Source of the DNA: Litorimonas sp.
GTDB lineage: Bacteria; Pseudomonadota; Alphaproteobacteria; Caulobacterales; Maricaulaceae
Reading direction: 5' to 3'
Assembly: GCA_029936425.1 (NCBI GenBank)
Contig: JAPYSU010000013.1
Span: 1-64,000 of the forward strand
Length of the DNA: 64,000 bases
Shown here: positions 45,484-55,332 of the stretch, piece after piece
Layout of the letters: every line of letters starts with the position of its first letter
Position numbering within the stretch: position 1 is the first letter of the stretch
The notes under the pieces: model-generated
Databases searched by the model: none
The model's input: the letters and a program-made list of their open reading frames with translations, nothing else
Told to the model about the DNA's origin: nothing
Made by a program: the position numbers and the translations under genes

Positions 45484-46836
45484 TTACTTACCTACACAGA
45501 AACGCGAAAAGATACGATCAAACACGGCTTCGATATCTGTTTCCCCAGCCAGCTCCGATAAAGACCGCAAAGCCACCCGAAGATCGTCCCCCGCAAGTTC
45601 CGGGGCAAACCCCAAATGTGTTTGGGCCCGCAAAATCGCGTCCTGCGCGCGCCGGACACAATCGCCATGTCTCGCGCGGGTCAAACCGGAATCCTGCCCC
45701 ACAGAGTAGTTTTCTCTCACTATCTCCTCAAGGCGGGTATGGAGCGCCGTTTCTCCGCCCTGTTCCAGTAAATTGCCTTTTAAAGCCCCGAAAAAATTGG
45801 CTTCGCTAATATCGTCATAACCTATTGTTTTATTTATAAAAATTATATCGTTTTCTGTTAGGCTATGGGCAATAGCCGGATCAAATTCGGTTGTACCGGG
45901 ACGCACCACGTAAATCGTGATTTCGGCCTCCGCCGCCCGTTTTTGAGCCCTACGGACGCCCTCTGCCTCTATGGCATTGTCAGAAACTCGCAAGCCGGCT
46001 GTATCTGACAGGGTCACCGGAAGGCCGGCAATCACCATTTGCGCCTCAACAACATCACGTGTTGTTCCTGCTTCTGGTGAAGTAATCGCGACCTCCCGCC
46101 GGGTGAGAGCGTTAATCAGTGTGGATTTGCCCGCATTGGGCGCGCCGATGATAGCAATATCCAATCCAGACCGAATGGCTGCTCCGCGACCCATATCCTC
46201 CAAAGCTGTCTTCATCTCAGACGCAAGCTCCCCCAGCGGCGCATACGCCCCATGAGAAAGGCTGTCTGGAATATCGCCTTCATCTGGGAAATCGATCTCG
46301 CCTTCAATCTGCGCCAACGCATCCAGGAGCTGTTCACGCCAGCCTTCATAGATATCACGCAGTCCGCCGCCCATCTGCCGCAGAGCCTGAACCCGCTGCC
46401 CCGCGCTTTGCGCGTCTATCAGATCCGCCAGGCCTTCGGCCTCGGTCAGATCCATCTTGCCGTTCTGTACGGCCCGACGAGTAAACTCTCCGGGCTCTGC
46501 CTGCCGCAACCCTAATGAGAGTAAAGCTTCGCTAAGTCCATTAATGACCGCCGGACTGCCGTGAGTATGAAATTCCACGCAGTCTTCGCCTGTAAAACTG
46601 GCCGGCCGGGGAAACCACAAGGTTAAAGCCTCATCAATCGGCTCTCCGTCCGGCGACATGAGCTTCCGTAAAGCCGCATAGCGTGGCTTTGGAACAGACC
46701 GACGGCTTAGCTTGGTGACGCTCTCGGCGCAGGCCGGGCCGCTTAGGCGAAAAACGGCCACTCCGGCCCGGCCCGAAGCAGAGCTGAGCGAAAAAATCGT
46801 CTCGCCAGTCGCGTTTATGGTCTCTGGATTCTCCAT
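45484..46836 (-). CDS. mnmE: tRNA modification GTPase MnmE
   Basis: MnmE (TrmE) is the K+-dependent GTPase partner of MnmG. The 450-residue product from the ATG at 46836 has an N-terminal tetrahydrofolate-binding domain (SGRAGVAVFRLSG), the G domain GAPNAGKSTLINAL, DTAGLR, and the C-terminal CVGK end (Cys of C-x-G-K). A longer in-frame start at 46872 is less likely, because the AGGCTCGG ribosome-binding site fits the later ATG. A GDPD gene diverges 63 bp away. Confidence 0.95.
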   Translation of the reverse strand: MENPETINATGETIFSLSSASGRAGVAVFRLSGPACAESVTKLSRRSVPKPRYAALRKLMSPDGEPIDEALTLWFPRPASFTGEDCVEFHTHGSPAVINGLSEALLSLGLRQAEPGEFTRRAVQNGKMDLTEAEGLADLIDAQSAGQRVQALRQMGGGLRDIYEGWREQLLDALAQIEGEIDFPDEGDIPDSLSHGAYAPLGELASEMKTALEDMGRGAAIRSGLDIAIIGAPNAGKSTLINALTRREVAITSPEAGTTRDVVEAQMVIAGLPVTLSDTAGLRVSDNAIEAEGVRRAQKRAAEAEITIYVVRPGTTEFDPAIAHSLTENDIIFINKTIGYDDISEANFFGALKGNLLEQGGETALHTRLEEIVRENYSVGQDSGLTRARHGDCVRRAQDAILRAQTHLGFAPELAGDDLRVALRSLSELAGETDIEAVFDRIFSRFCVGK

Positions 46837-46899
46837 GACCGAGCCTATAAAGACAAAGTCGAACCGGCGCAAAGCCGTAAACCCTACCGGACTTCGTTT

Positions 46900-47817
46900 A
46901 TGAGACCCCTAACATCCAATCCCCTTTATTTTTCATTAGCCATCGGTACACTGTTAGCCCTTTCATCCTGTAGCCAAAAGGCTACCCAGCCGGCGCCGGA
47001 CTTCAGCGCTGCCGACATGACGGTGAACAGCGAAATATCTTCAATAAAAACAGCTATTGCCTGCCTTCCTGAAGAATCTGCGCTGATTGCCGCGCATCGC
47101 GGCGTTTCAGAAAATTGGGACTTGCCGGAAAATAGCGCCTCAGGGCTTCAGCGCCTGATTGATGAAAACTACCTCGTCGCCGAAGTTGATGTCGCCTCAA
47201 CCAAAGACGGCACGCTTTTTCTGTTCCATGACGGCGTGTGGGAGGATACCAGCACAGGGCAGGGGCCGGTTGCCGCCAGCATGGCCGCAGACCTTGATAA
47301 AATCCTGTTAAAATCACGAAAAGGCACTTTGGCGAGTGAACGGCCTTTGACCCTGGATGATGCTTTGCACCTCGCCAAAGACAAGCTCTATCTGGAAATC
47401 GATTTCAAATCGAGCGCGTCTGAAACCGAGGTTGTCCAGGCAATCAAGGAGAAGGAAATGGGTGATCAGGTCATCCTCATTGCCTACACGTCGGAACAGG
47501 CCGCTAAGCTGCAAGCCTTGGCCCCTAATATGGTACTCTCCGCACCGGGTCAGGATGAAGGCCGCGGTTTGAACTCTGAAAACACCTTGCTCTGGATGGG
47601 CCGCGATATTTCCGGCGTAAGTAATTCAACAAATACACTCGGGCATATTGGAATGATTGGGCGCGCCAGCGAAACGGCTAGGCCCGGACCCTTACGGAAA
47701 GGAAAGCTTCTCGTCACAGATTTCCCGGACGAATTTCCGCCTATTCTCGGGCTGACAGATGAGAAACTGGAAACCTATAAAAGCTGTCTGGCGGCTGGAG
47801 AGCCTCGTGAGAGTTAA
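46900..47817 (+). CDS. Glycerophosphodiester phosphodiesterase-family lipoprotein
   Basis: The 305-residue product has lipobox LSSC (C24). Its GDPD barrel has the catalytic HR (H66, R67), PENS (76-79), metal ligands E95 and D97, and the second His HDG (H110). It likely hydrolyses glycerophosphodiesters to alcohol and glycerol-3-phosphate in the periplasm. It sits between mnmE and dnaQ, on the opposite strand to both, and its end lies 3 bp from dnaQ's end. Confidence 0.85.
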   Translation: MRPLTSNPLYFSLAIGTLLALSSCSQKATQPAPDFSAADMTVNSEISSIKTAIACLPEESALIAAHRGVSENWDLPENSASGLQRLIDENYLVAEVDVASTKDGTLFLFHDGVWEDTSTGQGPVAASMAADLDKILLKSRKGTLASERPLTLDDALHLAKDKLYLEIDFKSSASETEVVQAIKEKEMGDQVILIAYTSEQAAKLQALAPNMVLSAPGQDEGRGLNSENTLLWMGRDISGVSNSTNTLGHIGMIGRASETARPGPLRKGKLLVTDFPDEFPPILGLTDEKLETYKSCLAAGEPRES

Positions 47818-47820
47818 GCC

Positions 47821-48546
47821 TTAGGCATCTGCCTCGGCTCTCTCCCAGTATTTTGCCCATATCATCTCGTCGCCCATTTTTCCGATGAAGGCGCGGTGGG
47901 CCTCTAACTCTTCCTTGGTCGCAGAATGGTTGAGCGGCTGCGGTCTCTGGCGCGCCATTTTTGTCGGCGCGTTCCTGTAAGGGTCGTGCGTTTCTGCTGG
48001 TTTCGTATCCAGACCAAGCGAGCGGGCGCGGCCCCCTTTCAACTCCAGATATACAGCCGCCAAAAGTTCCGAGTCAATAATCGCTCCATGTTTATCACGT
48101 GACGATAAAGAGATATCGAAACGCTTACACAGCGCGTCTAGCGAAGCGGGCGATCCAGGAAATTTGGCGTTGGCCATTGCCAAAGTGTCTTTGAACCGGG
48201 ACGAGGGCAGAGGGTCAAACCCGGCCCGAACCAATTCCGCATTAATAAACCCCTCATCAAATCGGGCATTATGCGCAATCAGTGTCGAGTCGCCGATAAA
48301 ATCCAGAAAATCCTGAGCCCTGTCCTTGAACAGAGGCTTTCCTCTCAAGAACTCTGTTGTCAGTCCCGTAATCTCGACGACTTTGTCCGGTACCTCTCTT
48401 TGCGGGTCCAGATAGGCATGAAATTGCTCTCCGGTCGGGAGCCAATCGATAAGTTCCACACAGCCCAGCTCGGTGATACGGTCATCCCCCTGAGCGTTAA
48501 AACCAGTTGTCTCCGTATCAAAGACAATTTCCCTGACAGAACTCAT
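47821..48546 (-). CDS. dnaQ: DNA polymerase III epsilon subunit (proofreading exonuclease)
   Basis: The 241-residue product has the DEDDh exonuclease motifs: VFDTETTGF (D10, E12), HNARFDEGF (ExoII) and HGAIIDSEL (His/Asp). This is the proofreading epsilon subunit of DNA polymerase III. It is the last gene of the ppsR-maf-aroE-coaE-dnaQ run, and its start abuts coaE's stop without gap. Confidence 0.9.
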   Translation of the reverse strand: MSSVREIVFDTETTGFNAQGDDRITELGCVELIDWLPTGEQFHAYLDPQREVPDKVVEITGLTTEFLRGKPLFKDRAQDFLDFIGDSTLIAHNARFDEGFINAELVRAGFDPLPSSRFKDTLAMANAKFPGSPASLDALCKRFDISLSSRDKHGAIIDSELLAAVYLELKGGRARSLGLDTKPAETHDPYRNAPTKMARQRPQPLNHSATKEELEAHRAFIGKMGDEMIWAKYWERAEADA

Positions 48547-49143
48547 TTAAGCCTCTTTTGCCCTTAGCTTACGCATTAACTCTTGCACCTGTTTGCGCGT
48601 TTCGGGAATAGAGACGCCTGTGGACAGAACATAATCGGCCCGTCTTCGTTTCTCTGAGTCCGGCAGCTGACGAGACAGAAGCATTTCAAAGAGCTCCTCC
48701 GTCATGCCCGGACGGGCCATGACACGCTCTTTTTGAACCTCCGCCGGAGCCGTGACCGTCACTGTATAATCGACTTTCCTGTCTCCCCCTGTTTCAAAAA
48801 GCAGAGGGATATCCAATACGACAATATCCGCCTTGTTTTCCCGTGCGGCAGTAAAAAATGCCTGCCGCAAATCCTCCACCCAGGGGTGGATAAAGCTTTC
48901 AAGAACTTTCAAATTAAGTGGGTCAGCCCGCATATGAGCGCCAAGCACGCTGCGCTCTACGGCGCCGTCTTTTACTGCGTCAGGAAATACGGCGTCTATG
49001 AGCGGCACAGCCTTGCCGCCTTTGGCGTAAAGCTGGTGAACGGCTTTATCCGCATCGAAAACAGGACAGCCCTCATCAGCAAAAAGGCCCGCCGTGGTCG
49101 TCTTGCCCATGCCAATTGACCCCGTCAGGCCCAGAATAATCAT
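48547..49143 (-). CDS. coaE: Dephospho-CoA kinase
   Basis: CoaE phosphorylates dephospho-CoA in the last step of coenzyme A synthesis. The 198-residue product has Walker A GLTGSIGMGKTT, VFDADKAVHQLY and the DIPLLFETG segment. It overlaps aroE's end by 4 bp (translational coupling) and runs straight into dnaQ. Confidence 0.95.
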   Translation of the reverse strand: MIILGLTGSIGMGKTTTAGLFADEGCPVFDADKAVHQLYAKGGKAVPLIDAVFPDAVKDGAVERSVLGAHMRADPLNLKVLESFIHPWVEDLRQAFFTAARENKADIVVLDIPLLFETGGDRKVDYTVTVTAPAEVQKERVMARPGMTEELFEMLLSRQLPDSEKRRRADYVLSTGVSIPETRKQVQELMRKLRAKEA

Positions 49144-50009
49144 CTGACCCCCGATTTGAGCGCGGCGTAAAGCGTCTCCGTCGGATCCATGTTTTTGGGG
49201 GGCGCCTCCCCAAAGAAATGGCGAAAGCTGGGCCGGGCCTGTTCGATCAGCATGGACAAACCGCCCAGCGTTTCGCAGCCCTGGCGTTCCGCTTCTTTTA
49301 AGAGCCCCGTTCGGCGCGGCGTATAAATAAGATCATAAACTAAAGTACCAGATTGCACGCGCTCTAAAGATAGGTCCAAATCCGGATAACCGCTCATACC
49401 GGCCGAACTCGCATTTATGATAATCTGACTGGACGCCACCGCCGCATTGCGGCTTTCCCAGGGAATTGAATATAGGCTTGGCAAGTCCACGGACTCCGCA
49501 AGGCTTTCTGCTTTACTGTCCGTTCTATTGGTAATTTTAATTTCCGGGACATTTAAAGACAGTAATGCCCCAATGACCGCGCGGGACGCCCCGCCCGCGC
49601 CGATTAAAAGAACGGAGCTTTGCGATAGCTTGGACGCCGCAATTTTTGACAGGAGAGGCGTGGCAAATCCTTCCAGATCCGTGTTGTGACCAATCAGCTT
49701 GCCGCCGCGTTTAAAGAGGCAGTTTGAAACGCCCAGCTTTAACGCATCCGGCGTATGATCATCCGCCGCCAGAAAGGCCTGTCTTTTGAGCGGCAAGGTG
49801 ACATTTACGCCCGAAATAGAGGTCCGCTTTAAAGACTGAAATGCCTCCACCGCCTTATCGGGGCGCACCGCAAAGGGGATATAGGCCCCGGATATGCCTG
49901 CCCCTTTGAGCCAGTAATTATGCAAAACCGGAGAGAGCGAATGATGAATAGGCCACCCGCAAACGCCCGCAAGTTTCGGGATTGGTACGTCCGTCTCGGC
50001 GCGGCTCAT
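49140..50009 (-). CDS. aroE: Shikimate dehydrogenase
   Basis: AroE reduces 3-dehydroshikimate with NADPH in aromatic amino-acid synthesis. The 289-residue product has HSLSPVLHN (substrate site), GVNVTLPLK and GAGGASRAVIGAL (NADP loop). The start overlaps maf's end by 4 bp (ATGA), and the end overlaps coaE, indicating one operon. Confidence 0.94.
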   Translation of the reverse strand: MSRAETDVPIPKLAGVCGWPIHHSLSPVLHNYWLKGAGISGAYIPFAVRPDKAVEAFQSLKRTSISGVNVTLPLKRQAFLAADDHTPDALKLGVSNCLFKRGGKLIGHNTDLEGFATPLLSKIAASKLSQSSVLLIGAGGASRAVIGALLSLNVPEIKITNRTDSKAESLAESVDLPSLYSIPWESRNAAVASSQIIINASSAGMSGYPDLDLSLERVQSGTLVYDLIYTPRRTGLLKEAERQGCETLGGLSMLIEQARPSFRHFFGEAPPKNMDPTETLYAALKSGVR

Positions 50010-50617
50010 GACGGAACAACTCCGCGCATTCGGAGATAATCCAGCAGGGGCAAGAGCGGCAATCCCAATATGGAAAAGAAGTCTCCCTCTACTTGAGAGA
50101 AAAGATGCGCGCCGGGTCCCTCAAAACGATACGCCCCAACAGACCGCGTCAGACATTCGCCCTCCAGCTCGATATATTGATCCAGAAACGCGTCACTAAA
50201 ATCACGTACGGTCAGCTTCGTCACAGAGAGGTGGCGCCAAACCACTTGTCCGTTCTCGCAAACCACAACCGCGCCCATCAGTTTGTGGGTTTTTCCGCGC
50301 ATCTCTTTCAATCGCTGCCGCGCCGCCTCTATCGTAGGAGGTTTGTCAAAGAGAGTGTCGTCCATAACCATGATCTGATCGGCCCCGATAACGAAGCCCG
50401 GCTCCGTGCGGCTCACGCGCAAAGCTTTGGCTTCGGCTAGGGCATCGGCAATATCGCGAAGGCGAGATCCTTCGCCGAGCATGGCCTGCTTTATCGCCGC
50501 CTCATCTACAGGTTTACTTATGACTTCATAGGTTAGGCCAGCTTCGGAAAGGATTTGCGCCCGAATAGCCGAGCCGCTGGCCAGGATGAGTCGTTGTGAG
50601 CTTTCAAAGCGAGTCAT
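50006..50617 (-). CDS. maf: Maf family nucleotide pyrophosphatase
   Basis: Maf proteins hydrolyse non-canonical or modified nucleoside triphosphates. From the ATG at 50617 the product has 203 residues, opening with LILASGSAIRAQIL and having VIGADQIMV (catalytic Asp). The in-frame start at 50683 would overlap ppsR deeply and is rejected. The chosen start overlaps the end of ppsR by 14 bp. Confidence 0.9.
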   Translation of the reverse strand: MTRFESSQRLILASGSAIRAQILSEAGLTYEVISKPVDEAAIKQAMLGEGSRLRDIADALAEAKALRVSRTEPGFVIGADQIMVMDDTLFDKPPTIEAARQRLKEMRGKTHKLMGAVVVCENGQVVWRHLSVTKLTVRDFSDAFLDQYIELEGECLTRSVGAYRFEGPGAHLFSQVEGDFFSILGLPLLPLLDYLRMRGVVPS

Positions 50618-51443
50618 GATGCGCCTTATAAAGATTGATGATTTGAGCGGCCGTTTCCTCGATTGATTTTCGGGTGACATCAATCACCTTATAGCCCTTT
50701 TTCAAAAACATGCGTTTGGCCTGACGCATCTCGTCGCGCACACGGTCCTGATCAATATAGTCTGTTTGCTGAGTTTGTTTCAAACCCATCAAACGCTGTT
50801 GCCTTATCTGCACAATCCGATCCGGTGAGGCTACCAATCCCACAATGAACGGGTTTTTATACTGATCCAGAATAATGGGCAAAGGCGCCCCCGGAACTAA
50901 GGGAATATTTCCGGCTTTATAACCGCGATTGGCGAGGTAGATACATGTCGGGGTTTTGGACGTCCGGCTGACGCCCAGTAAGACAATGTCAGCCTCTGCC
51001 AGTCCTTGGACATTTTGCCCGTCATCATGCGCCATGGCGTAATCAAGCGCTTCAATCCGGTTGTAATATTCCGCATCCAGATTACGCTGTGCGCCCACTT
51101 CCGAAATAATAGACGCGCCGAGATAACGGCCTAACATGGCCAAAGTGGGATCCAGAACAGAAATGGCCGGAATACGGCGTTCGGCGCAGAAGCTTTCCAG
51201 TCTTTTGCGGCGATCCGGATTCACGACGGTATAAAGAACCACCCCCGGTTTGCTGCCGATCAAATCTAGCGCCTGTTCCATCTGGGCTTCGCTGCGCACC
51301 AAGGCATGTATATGTTCCAGCGCGGTGGCATTTCGAAACTGGGCCGTAGACGCTTTCATGAGGCCCACCAAAGTCTCGCCTGTCGAATCAGACACCAGAT
51401 GAACATGGAAATAGATCGATATATTGGGGTTTTTCTCCGACAT
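50604..51443 (-). CDS. ppsR: PEP synthase / PPDK regulatory protein (PSRP)
   Basis: This bifunctional Ser/Thr kinase-pyrophosphorylase family (DUF299) member controls PEP synthase or pyruvate phosphate dikinase by phosphorylation and dephosphorylation. The 279-residue product has DSTGETL near the N-terminus and the P-loop GVSRTSKTPT. The Rickettsia homologue RP001 flanks oriC opposite hemE, so this gene marks the origin edge. Confidence 0.9.
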   Translation of the reverse strand: MSEKNPNISIYFHVHLVSDSTGETLVGLMKASTAQFRNATALEHIHALVRSEAQMEQALDLIGSKPGVVLYTVVNPDRRKRLESFCAERRIPAISVLDPTLAMLGRYLGASIISEVGAQRNLDAEYYNRIEALDYAMAHDDGQNVQGLAEADIVLLGVSRTSKTPTCIYLANRGYKAGNIPLVPGAPLPIILDQYKNPFIVGLVASPDRIVQIRQQRLMGLKQTQQTDYIDQDRVRDEMRQAKRMFLKKGYKVIDVTRKSIEETAAQIINLYKAHHDSL

Positions 51444-51917
51444 GGGACTCTCTTAGCCGCGCCAAGAAAAAACCACAACCAAGGTTAGAAGAGCGTAAAT
51501 ATCGACAGCTATCCACATGCCTCCGGCTCAAAATAGTTTTCCTGTGAATTCAGGGGGCGGTTTTGAAGCTTAAGGCTATTTTATCCATGGGGAGTGTTAG
51601 GGTGTATTAACAAATTGAGTCCGGGGGATAAAATTCTGCGACGCTTTTATCCCGCAAATTTTCAACATATGGCTTTCGACTTCATGTCGCATTGATCTGG
51701 AATAAAGATAGGTTATCCCCGTTATTCCTGTTAAGCACAGAAAAAGTTATGGTCTGTGACTTATACCACTTTATCCTGTGACCATTAAGATTGGTTACTA
51801 AAACGTTAAGACTGTCCACATATCCCGCTTTCTACATCTATCACTTCTTTTTTAAAAAATTTAAGAGGAGATAAGAGAGTTCGGATAACTATCGGGCATA
51901 ACCAAAGGATCTCTAAA
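51444..51917. other. Candidate chromosomal origin of replication (oriC)
   Basis: A 474-bp gap between divergent ppsR and hemE, the position of oriC in Caulobacter and Rickettsia. It is AT-rich and holds DnaA-box-like sequences: CTATCCACA (51509-51517), TTATCCATG (51581-51589), TTATCCCGC (51647-51655), TTTATCCCC on the minus strand (51624-51632), TTATCCCCG (51713-51721), TTATCCTGT (51771-51779) and CTGTCCACA (51812-51820). A TTAA-N7-TTAT at 51570-51584 resembles a CtrA site and overlaps the second box. A T-run and A-rich stretch (51848-51866) could be an unwinding element. Only box 1 approaches the strict consensus. Confidence 0.75.
51570..51589 (+). promoter_or_regulatory. Overlapping CtrA-like and DnaA-box-like site
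   Basis: TTAAGGCTATTTTAT (51570-51584) is TTAA-N7-TTAT, one mismatch from the CtrA consensus. TTATCCATG begins inside it at 51581. In Caulobacter, CtrA and DnaA compete at overlapping sites in Cori, and this arrangement recalls that. Binding is untested. Confidence 0.4.
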
Positions 51918-52952
51918 ATGGCCTCTCTTCTCGATGTGCTTAGCGGACAAAGAACCGAGACACCGCCTATCTGGTTTATGCGGCAAGCCGGTCGGCATCT
52001 TCCGGAATATTTGGAAGTCAGATCGACCGCGAAAGATTTTATCGATTTTTGCTTTAGTCCTGAAAAAGCGGCCAAAGTCACGCTCCAGCCCGTCAATCGA
52101 TACGATATGGACGCCGCTATCCTCTTTGCCGATATATTGCTGATTCCAATCGGTTTGGGCCGTGAGGTTCGTTTTATCAAAGGAACCGGTCCTGTTCTCG
52201 ATCCTATCGATGTAGAAGGTATTAAGGCCCTGACCCTGGACGGCGCTGCAGATCGAGTTTCATCCGTCTATGAAACGGTCTCGCGTGTGAGAAAAGACTT
52301 GCCTAAGGAGAAGGCCCTTATCGGCTTTTGCGGCGGTCCCTGGACGGTGGCGACCTATATGATCGAAGGGAAGGGGAGTCCGAAAAAAGAGATTGCTAAA
52401 CGATTTGCCTATGAAAATCCACGGGCCATGGCGGACCTGATGGAAGCGCTGGTTATTTCCAGTACGGATTATCTTATCGGACAGGCCAAAGCCGGGGCGG
52501 ACGTGCTGAAAATTTTCGAGAGCTGGGCCGAAGGCCTGTCGCCGGAATTATTTGATCGTCTGGTTCTAAACCCGACCCGGGATATCATCACCCGCATAAG
52601 AAAGGCCGGAATAGACAAACCCATAATCGGCTTTCCGCGCGGCGCCGGGCTGAACGCTATCCGCTACGCCCATGAGACAGGTATCACAGCCATTGCGGCG
52701 GGCACGCAAATGCCGCTTGATGATTTTAGATGCGCGATTCCCGAAAACATGCCGGTACAAGGCAATCTCGATCCTTTGGCCCTCAGAATTGGCGGTGACG
52801 TCCTCCGCAAAGCTGTTGACCGGGTTCTCGAAGACGGCAAAAACGGCCCGCATATTTTTAATCTGGGGCACGGCGTGACTCCAGATGTGAAAATCGATAA
52901 TGTTCAGGCTGTGGTCAACCATATCCGCGGCAAGGAAGCGCGTTATGTCTAG
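51918..52952 (+). CDS. hemE: Uroporphyrinogen decarboxylase
   Basis: HemE decarboxylates uroporphyrinogen III to coproporphyrinogen III in heme synthesis. The 344-residue product has the signature PPIWFMRQAGRHLPEY at residues 18-33, near the N-terminus, and the GFCGGPWTVATYMIEG motif. AAAGGA lies 8 nt before the ATG. Its end overlaps hemJ by 8 bp. It is the origin-flanking gene on this side. Confidence 0.96.
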   Translation: MASLLDVLSGQRTETPPIWFMRQAGRHLPEYLEVRSTAKDFIDFCFSPEKAAKVTLQPVNRYDMDAAILFADILLIPIGLGREVRFIKGTGPVLDPIDVEGIKALTLDGAADRVSSVYETVSRVRKDLPKEKALIGFCGGPWTVATYMIEGKGSPKKEIAKRFAYENPRAMADLMEALVISSTDYLIGQAKAGADVLKIFESWAEGLSPELFDRLVLNPTRDIITRIRKAGIDKPIIGFPRGAGLNAIRYAHETGITAIAAGTQMPLDDFRCAIPENMPVQGNLDPLALRIGGDVLRKAVDRVLEDGKNGPHIFNLGHGVTPDVKIDNVQAVVNHIRGKEARYV

Positions 52953-53382
52953 TCTCTATCTCTGGCTGAAGGCCTTTCACCTTATCGCGGTGATTTTCTG
53001 GATGGCAGGACTGCTCTATCTACCGCGTCTTTTTGTCTACCATTCAGCGGCTAAGCCCGGAGGCGAATTGGAAGCCAAGATGGAGGAGGCTGAGGTGAAG
53101 CTTCTTCGCACCATCATGAATCCGGCTATGATTATTGCGCTTCTTCTTGGACTTGTTTTAATATTCACCAATATAGGGCTTTATGCAGGATCGGGATGGC
53201 TACATCTGAAAGTGCTACTGGCCTTAGGGTTGATCGGCTATCATGGTTATCTCGCAAAAACCCGAAAAAGCTTTCTGGACGGCGGACGTCCGCGCTCGGA
53301 AAAATTCTTCCGACGCATCAATGAAATCCCGGCCATTATCGCCATCATTATTGTGGTCCTGGCCATTGTTGAGCCGTTTTAA
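52945..53382 (+). CDS. hemJ: Protoporphyrinogen oxidase HemJ
   Basis: The 145-residue membrane protein with four predicted helices has conserved FHLIAVIFWMAGLLYLPRLFVYH, including the His and Trp-Met-Ala motif of HemJ. It oxidises protoporphyrinogen IX. From the ATG at 52945 it overlaps hemE by 8 bp, so co-translation is likely; 52900 is not used. Confidence 0.92.
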   Translation: MSSLYLWLKAFHLIAVIFWMAGLLYLPRLFVYHSAAKPGGELEAKMEEAEVKLLRTIMNPAMIIALLLGLVLIFTNIGLYAGSGWLHLKVLLALGLIGYHGYLAKTRKSFLDGGRPRSEKFFRRINEIPAIIAIIIVVLAIVEPF

Positions 53383-53525
53383 ACCGGATAATTCCTGATA
53401 ATAATTTAAATTGACATTATAAAAACAACGTCTATTTCTAACTCAACGCCACTCGTGCGTATTCTTTTCGAACATATTCCGCTGAGACGGACCTGAAGAG
53501 ACAACCCCCCATTAAAGAAACGACT

Positions 53526-54824
53526 ATGACAGAACCGCATAAAATAGAGCTGGAGGGAATGACCTCCATCAGTCTTGATGATCTCAAGAAATTCAAACCC
53601 CCGGAATTGATCAAATTTGCAGAAGAAGTCGGCGTTGAAAATGCCGCTTCCATGCGGAAACAGGATATCTTTTTCGCCATTCTGAAAGACCTGGCCGAAG
53701 AAGACATCAAAATTAACGGTAGCGGTGTGCTGGAAGTTCTTCAGGATGGGTTTGGGTTCCTGCGCTCCCCTGAAGCCAATTATCTCGCCGGGCCGGACGA
53801 TATTTATGTCAGCCCGAACCAGATCCGTAAAATGGGTCTTCGGACCGGAGACACGGTCTCAGGTGAAATCCGCAGCCCTCAGGACAATGAGCGTTATTTC
53901 GCTCTGACCCGTGTGACATCGATGAATTTCGGGCCGCCAGAGCAGGCGCGTAACAAGGTTCACTTTGACAATCTAACGCCGCTCTATCCGGATCAGAGAT
54001 TCCAATTGGAAATCGAAGACCCAACCCTGAAAGACAATTCCGGCCGCGTGATTGATATTGTCTCTCCTATCGGGAAAGGACAGCGAGCTCTCATCGTGGC
54101 GCCGCCCCGGACGGGTAAAACGGTGCTCCTGCAGAATATTGCCCACTCGATCGAACGCAATCACCCCGAATGTTATGTTCTCGTCCTTCTGATTGACGAA
54201 CGCCCTGAAGAAGTGACGGATATGCAGCGCTCGGTCAAAGGCGAAGTTGTCTCTTCAACTTTTGATGAACCGGCCACGCGCCACGTTCAAGTCGCAGAAA
54301 TGGTCATTCAGAAAGCCAAACGCCTGACAGAACATGGTAAAGATGTTGTCATTCTTCTTGACTCCATTACCCGTCTTGGCCGCGCCTATAACACGGTCGT
54401 GCCAAGTTCAGGCAAGGTTCTGACCGGCGGTGTCGACGCAAATGCGCTACAACGCCCAAAGCGTTTCTTTGGCGCGGCGCGGAATATCGAAGAAGGCGGG
54501 TCTCTGACCATTATTGCCACCGCCCTTATCGATACGGGCTCCCGAATGGACGAAGTTATCTTTGAGGAATTCAAAGGCACAGGTAACTCGGAAATCGTGC
54601 TTGACCGTAAAGTCGCGGATAAGCGCATCTTCCCGGCGATTGATGTCACCAAATCCGGCACGCGTAAGGAAGAGCTCCTTATCGGCCCGGCGGAATTGCA
54701 AAAGACGTATGTCTTGCGGCGCATCTTGAATCCAATGGGGACGATGGACGCGATTGAGTTCCTTCTGTCCAAACTCAAGGACAGCAAAACCAATTCAGAC
54801 TTCTTTGAGAGTATGAATACTTAA
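53526..54824 (+). CDS. rho: Transcription termination factor Rho
   Basis: The hexameric RNA helicase, 432 residues. The N-terminal Rho_N and cold-shock domains ([24 protein letters not shown]) are followed by the ATPase with Walker [13 protein letters not shown] and [11 protein letters not shown]. The end overlaps by 4 bp the stop of the convergent membrane protein gene. Confidence 0.97.
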   Translation: MTEPHKIELEGMTSISLDDLKKFKPPELIKFAEEVGVENAASMRKQDIFFAILKDLAEEDIKINGSGVLEVLQDGFGFLRSPEANYLAGPDDIYVSPNQIRKMGLRTGDTVSGEIRSPQDNERYFALTRVTSMNFGPPEQARNKVHFDNLTPLYPDQRFQLEIEDPTLKDNSGRVIDIVSPIGKGQRALIVAPPRTGKTVLLQNIAHSIERNHPECYVLVLLIDERPEEVTDMQRSVKGEVVSSTFDEPATRHVQVAEMVIQKAKRLTEHGKDVVILLDSITRLGRAYNTVVPSSGKVLTGGVDANALQRPKRFFGAARNIEEGGSLTIIATALIDTGSRMDEVIFEEFKGTGNSEIVLDRKVADKRIFPAIDVTKSGTRKEELLIGPAELQKTYVLRRILNPMGTMDAIEFLLSKLKDSKTNSDFFESMNT

Positions 54825-55294
54825 TTGAATTCGGGCGGTTTGGGGCGCGTTAAAAGCGCAAAGACCAGACCGCCTAGTATTCCGGCGAGAATTTGCAGAA
54901 TAAAGCCGGTTCCGTCTCTAGCGCCGGCAACAATTTGAGTTCCAAAAAAGACGTTCTTCATCGCCCAGAGCATGACGGACATGGAGACAGCCGCCGCGAC
55001 GCCGAAAACGATTAAGCGATAGATATTCTGGCTCCGTAATTTCGTTATCCACAAGAGAGCTGACCCGGCCAAAAAGGCAATAAAAAAGCCTATAGCGACG
55101 AAAATGAAATATAACGTTCCAAAATGTAAGGCGTCATAAAACACCATTGAAAGGGTCTGACCAGAACCCGAATTGCCGCCGATATTGTTTAAAAGGGCAA
55201 TGACCCTCAAACTTGAAAAAACAGATCCCAAAAAGGCCGTGAGGATTGCGGCAACCAACCAGGCGAGAATCCATTTTGTAATTGCTCTAAGCAT
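54821..55294 (-). CDS. Uncharacterised four-helix membrane protein
   Basis: From the ATG at 55294 the product has 157 residues with about four hydrophobic segments (roughly 10-30, 55-80, 90-115, 130-150) and a short basic cytoplasmic C-terminus (RPKPPEFN). A TTG start at 55315 would add seven residues. I recognise no family. It converges on rho, overlapping by 4 bp, and diverges from the PQQ-type gene. Confidence 0.6.
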   Translation of the reverse strand: MLRAITKWILAWLVAAILTAFLGSVFSSLRVIALLNNIGGNSGSGQTLSMVFYDALHFGTLYFIFVAIGFFIAFLAGSALLWITKLRSQNIYRLIVFGVAAAVSMSVMLWAMKNVFFGTQIVAGARDGTGFILQILAGILGGLVFALLTRPKPPEFN

Positions 55295-55332
55295 GGCTAC
55301 AGTCGTGCTGAACAAAAGTCAGGTCGTCAAGT

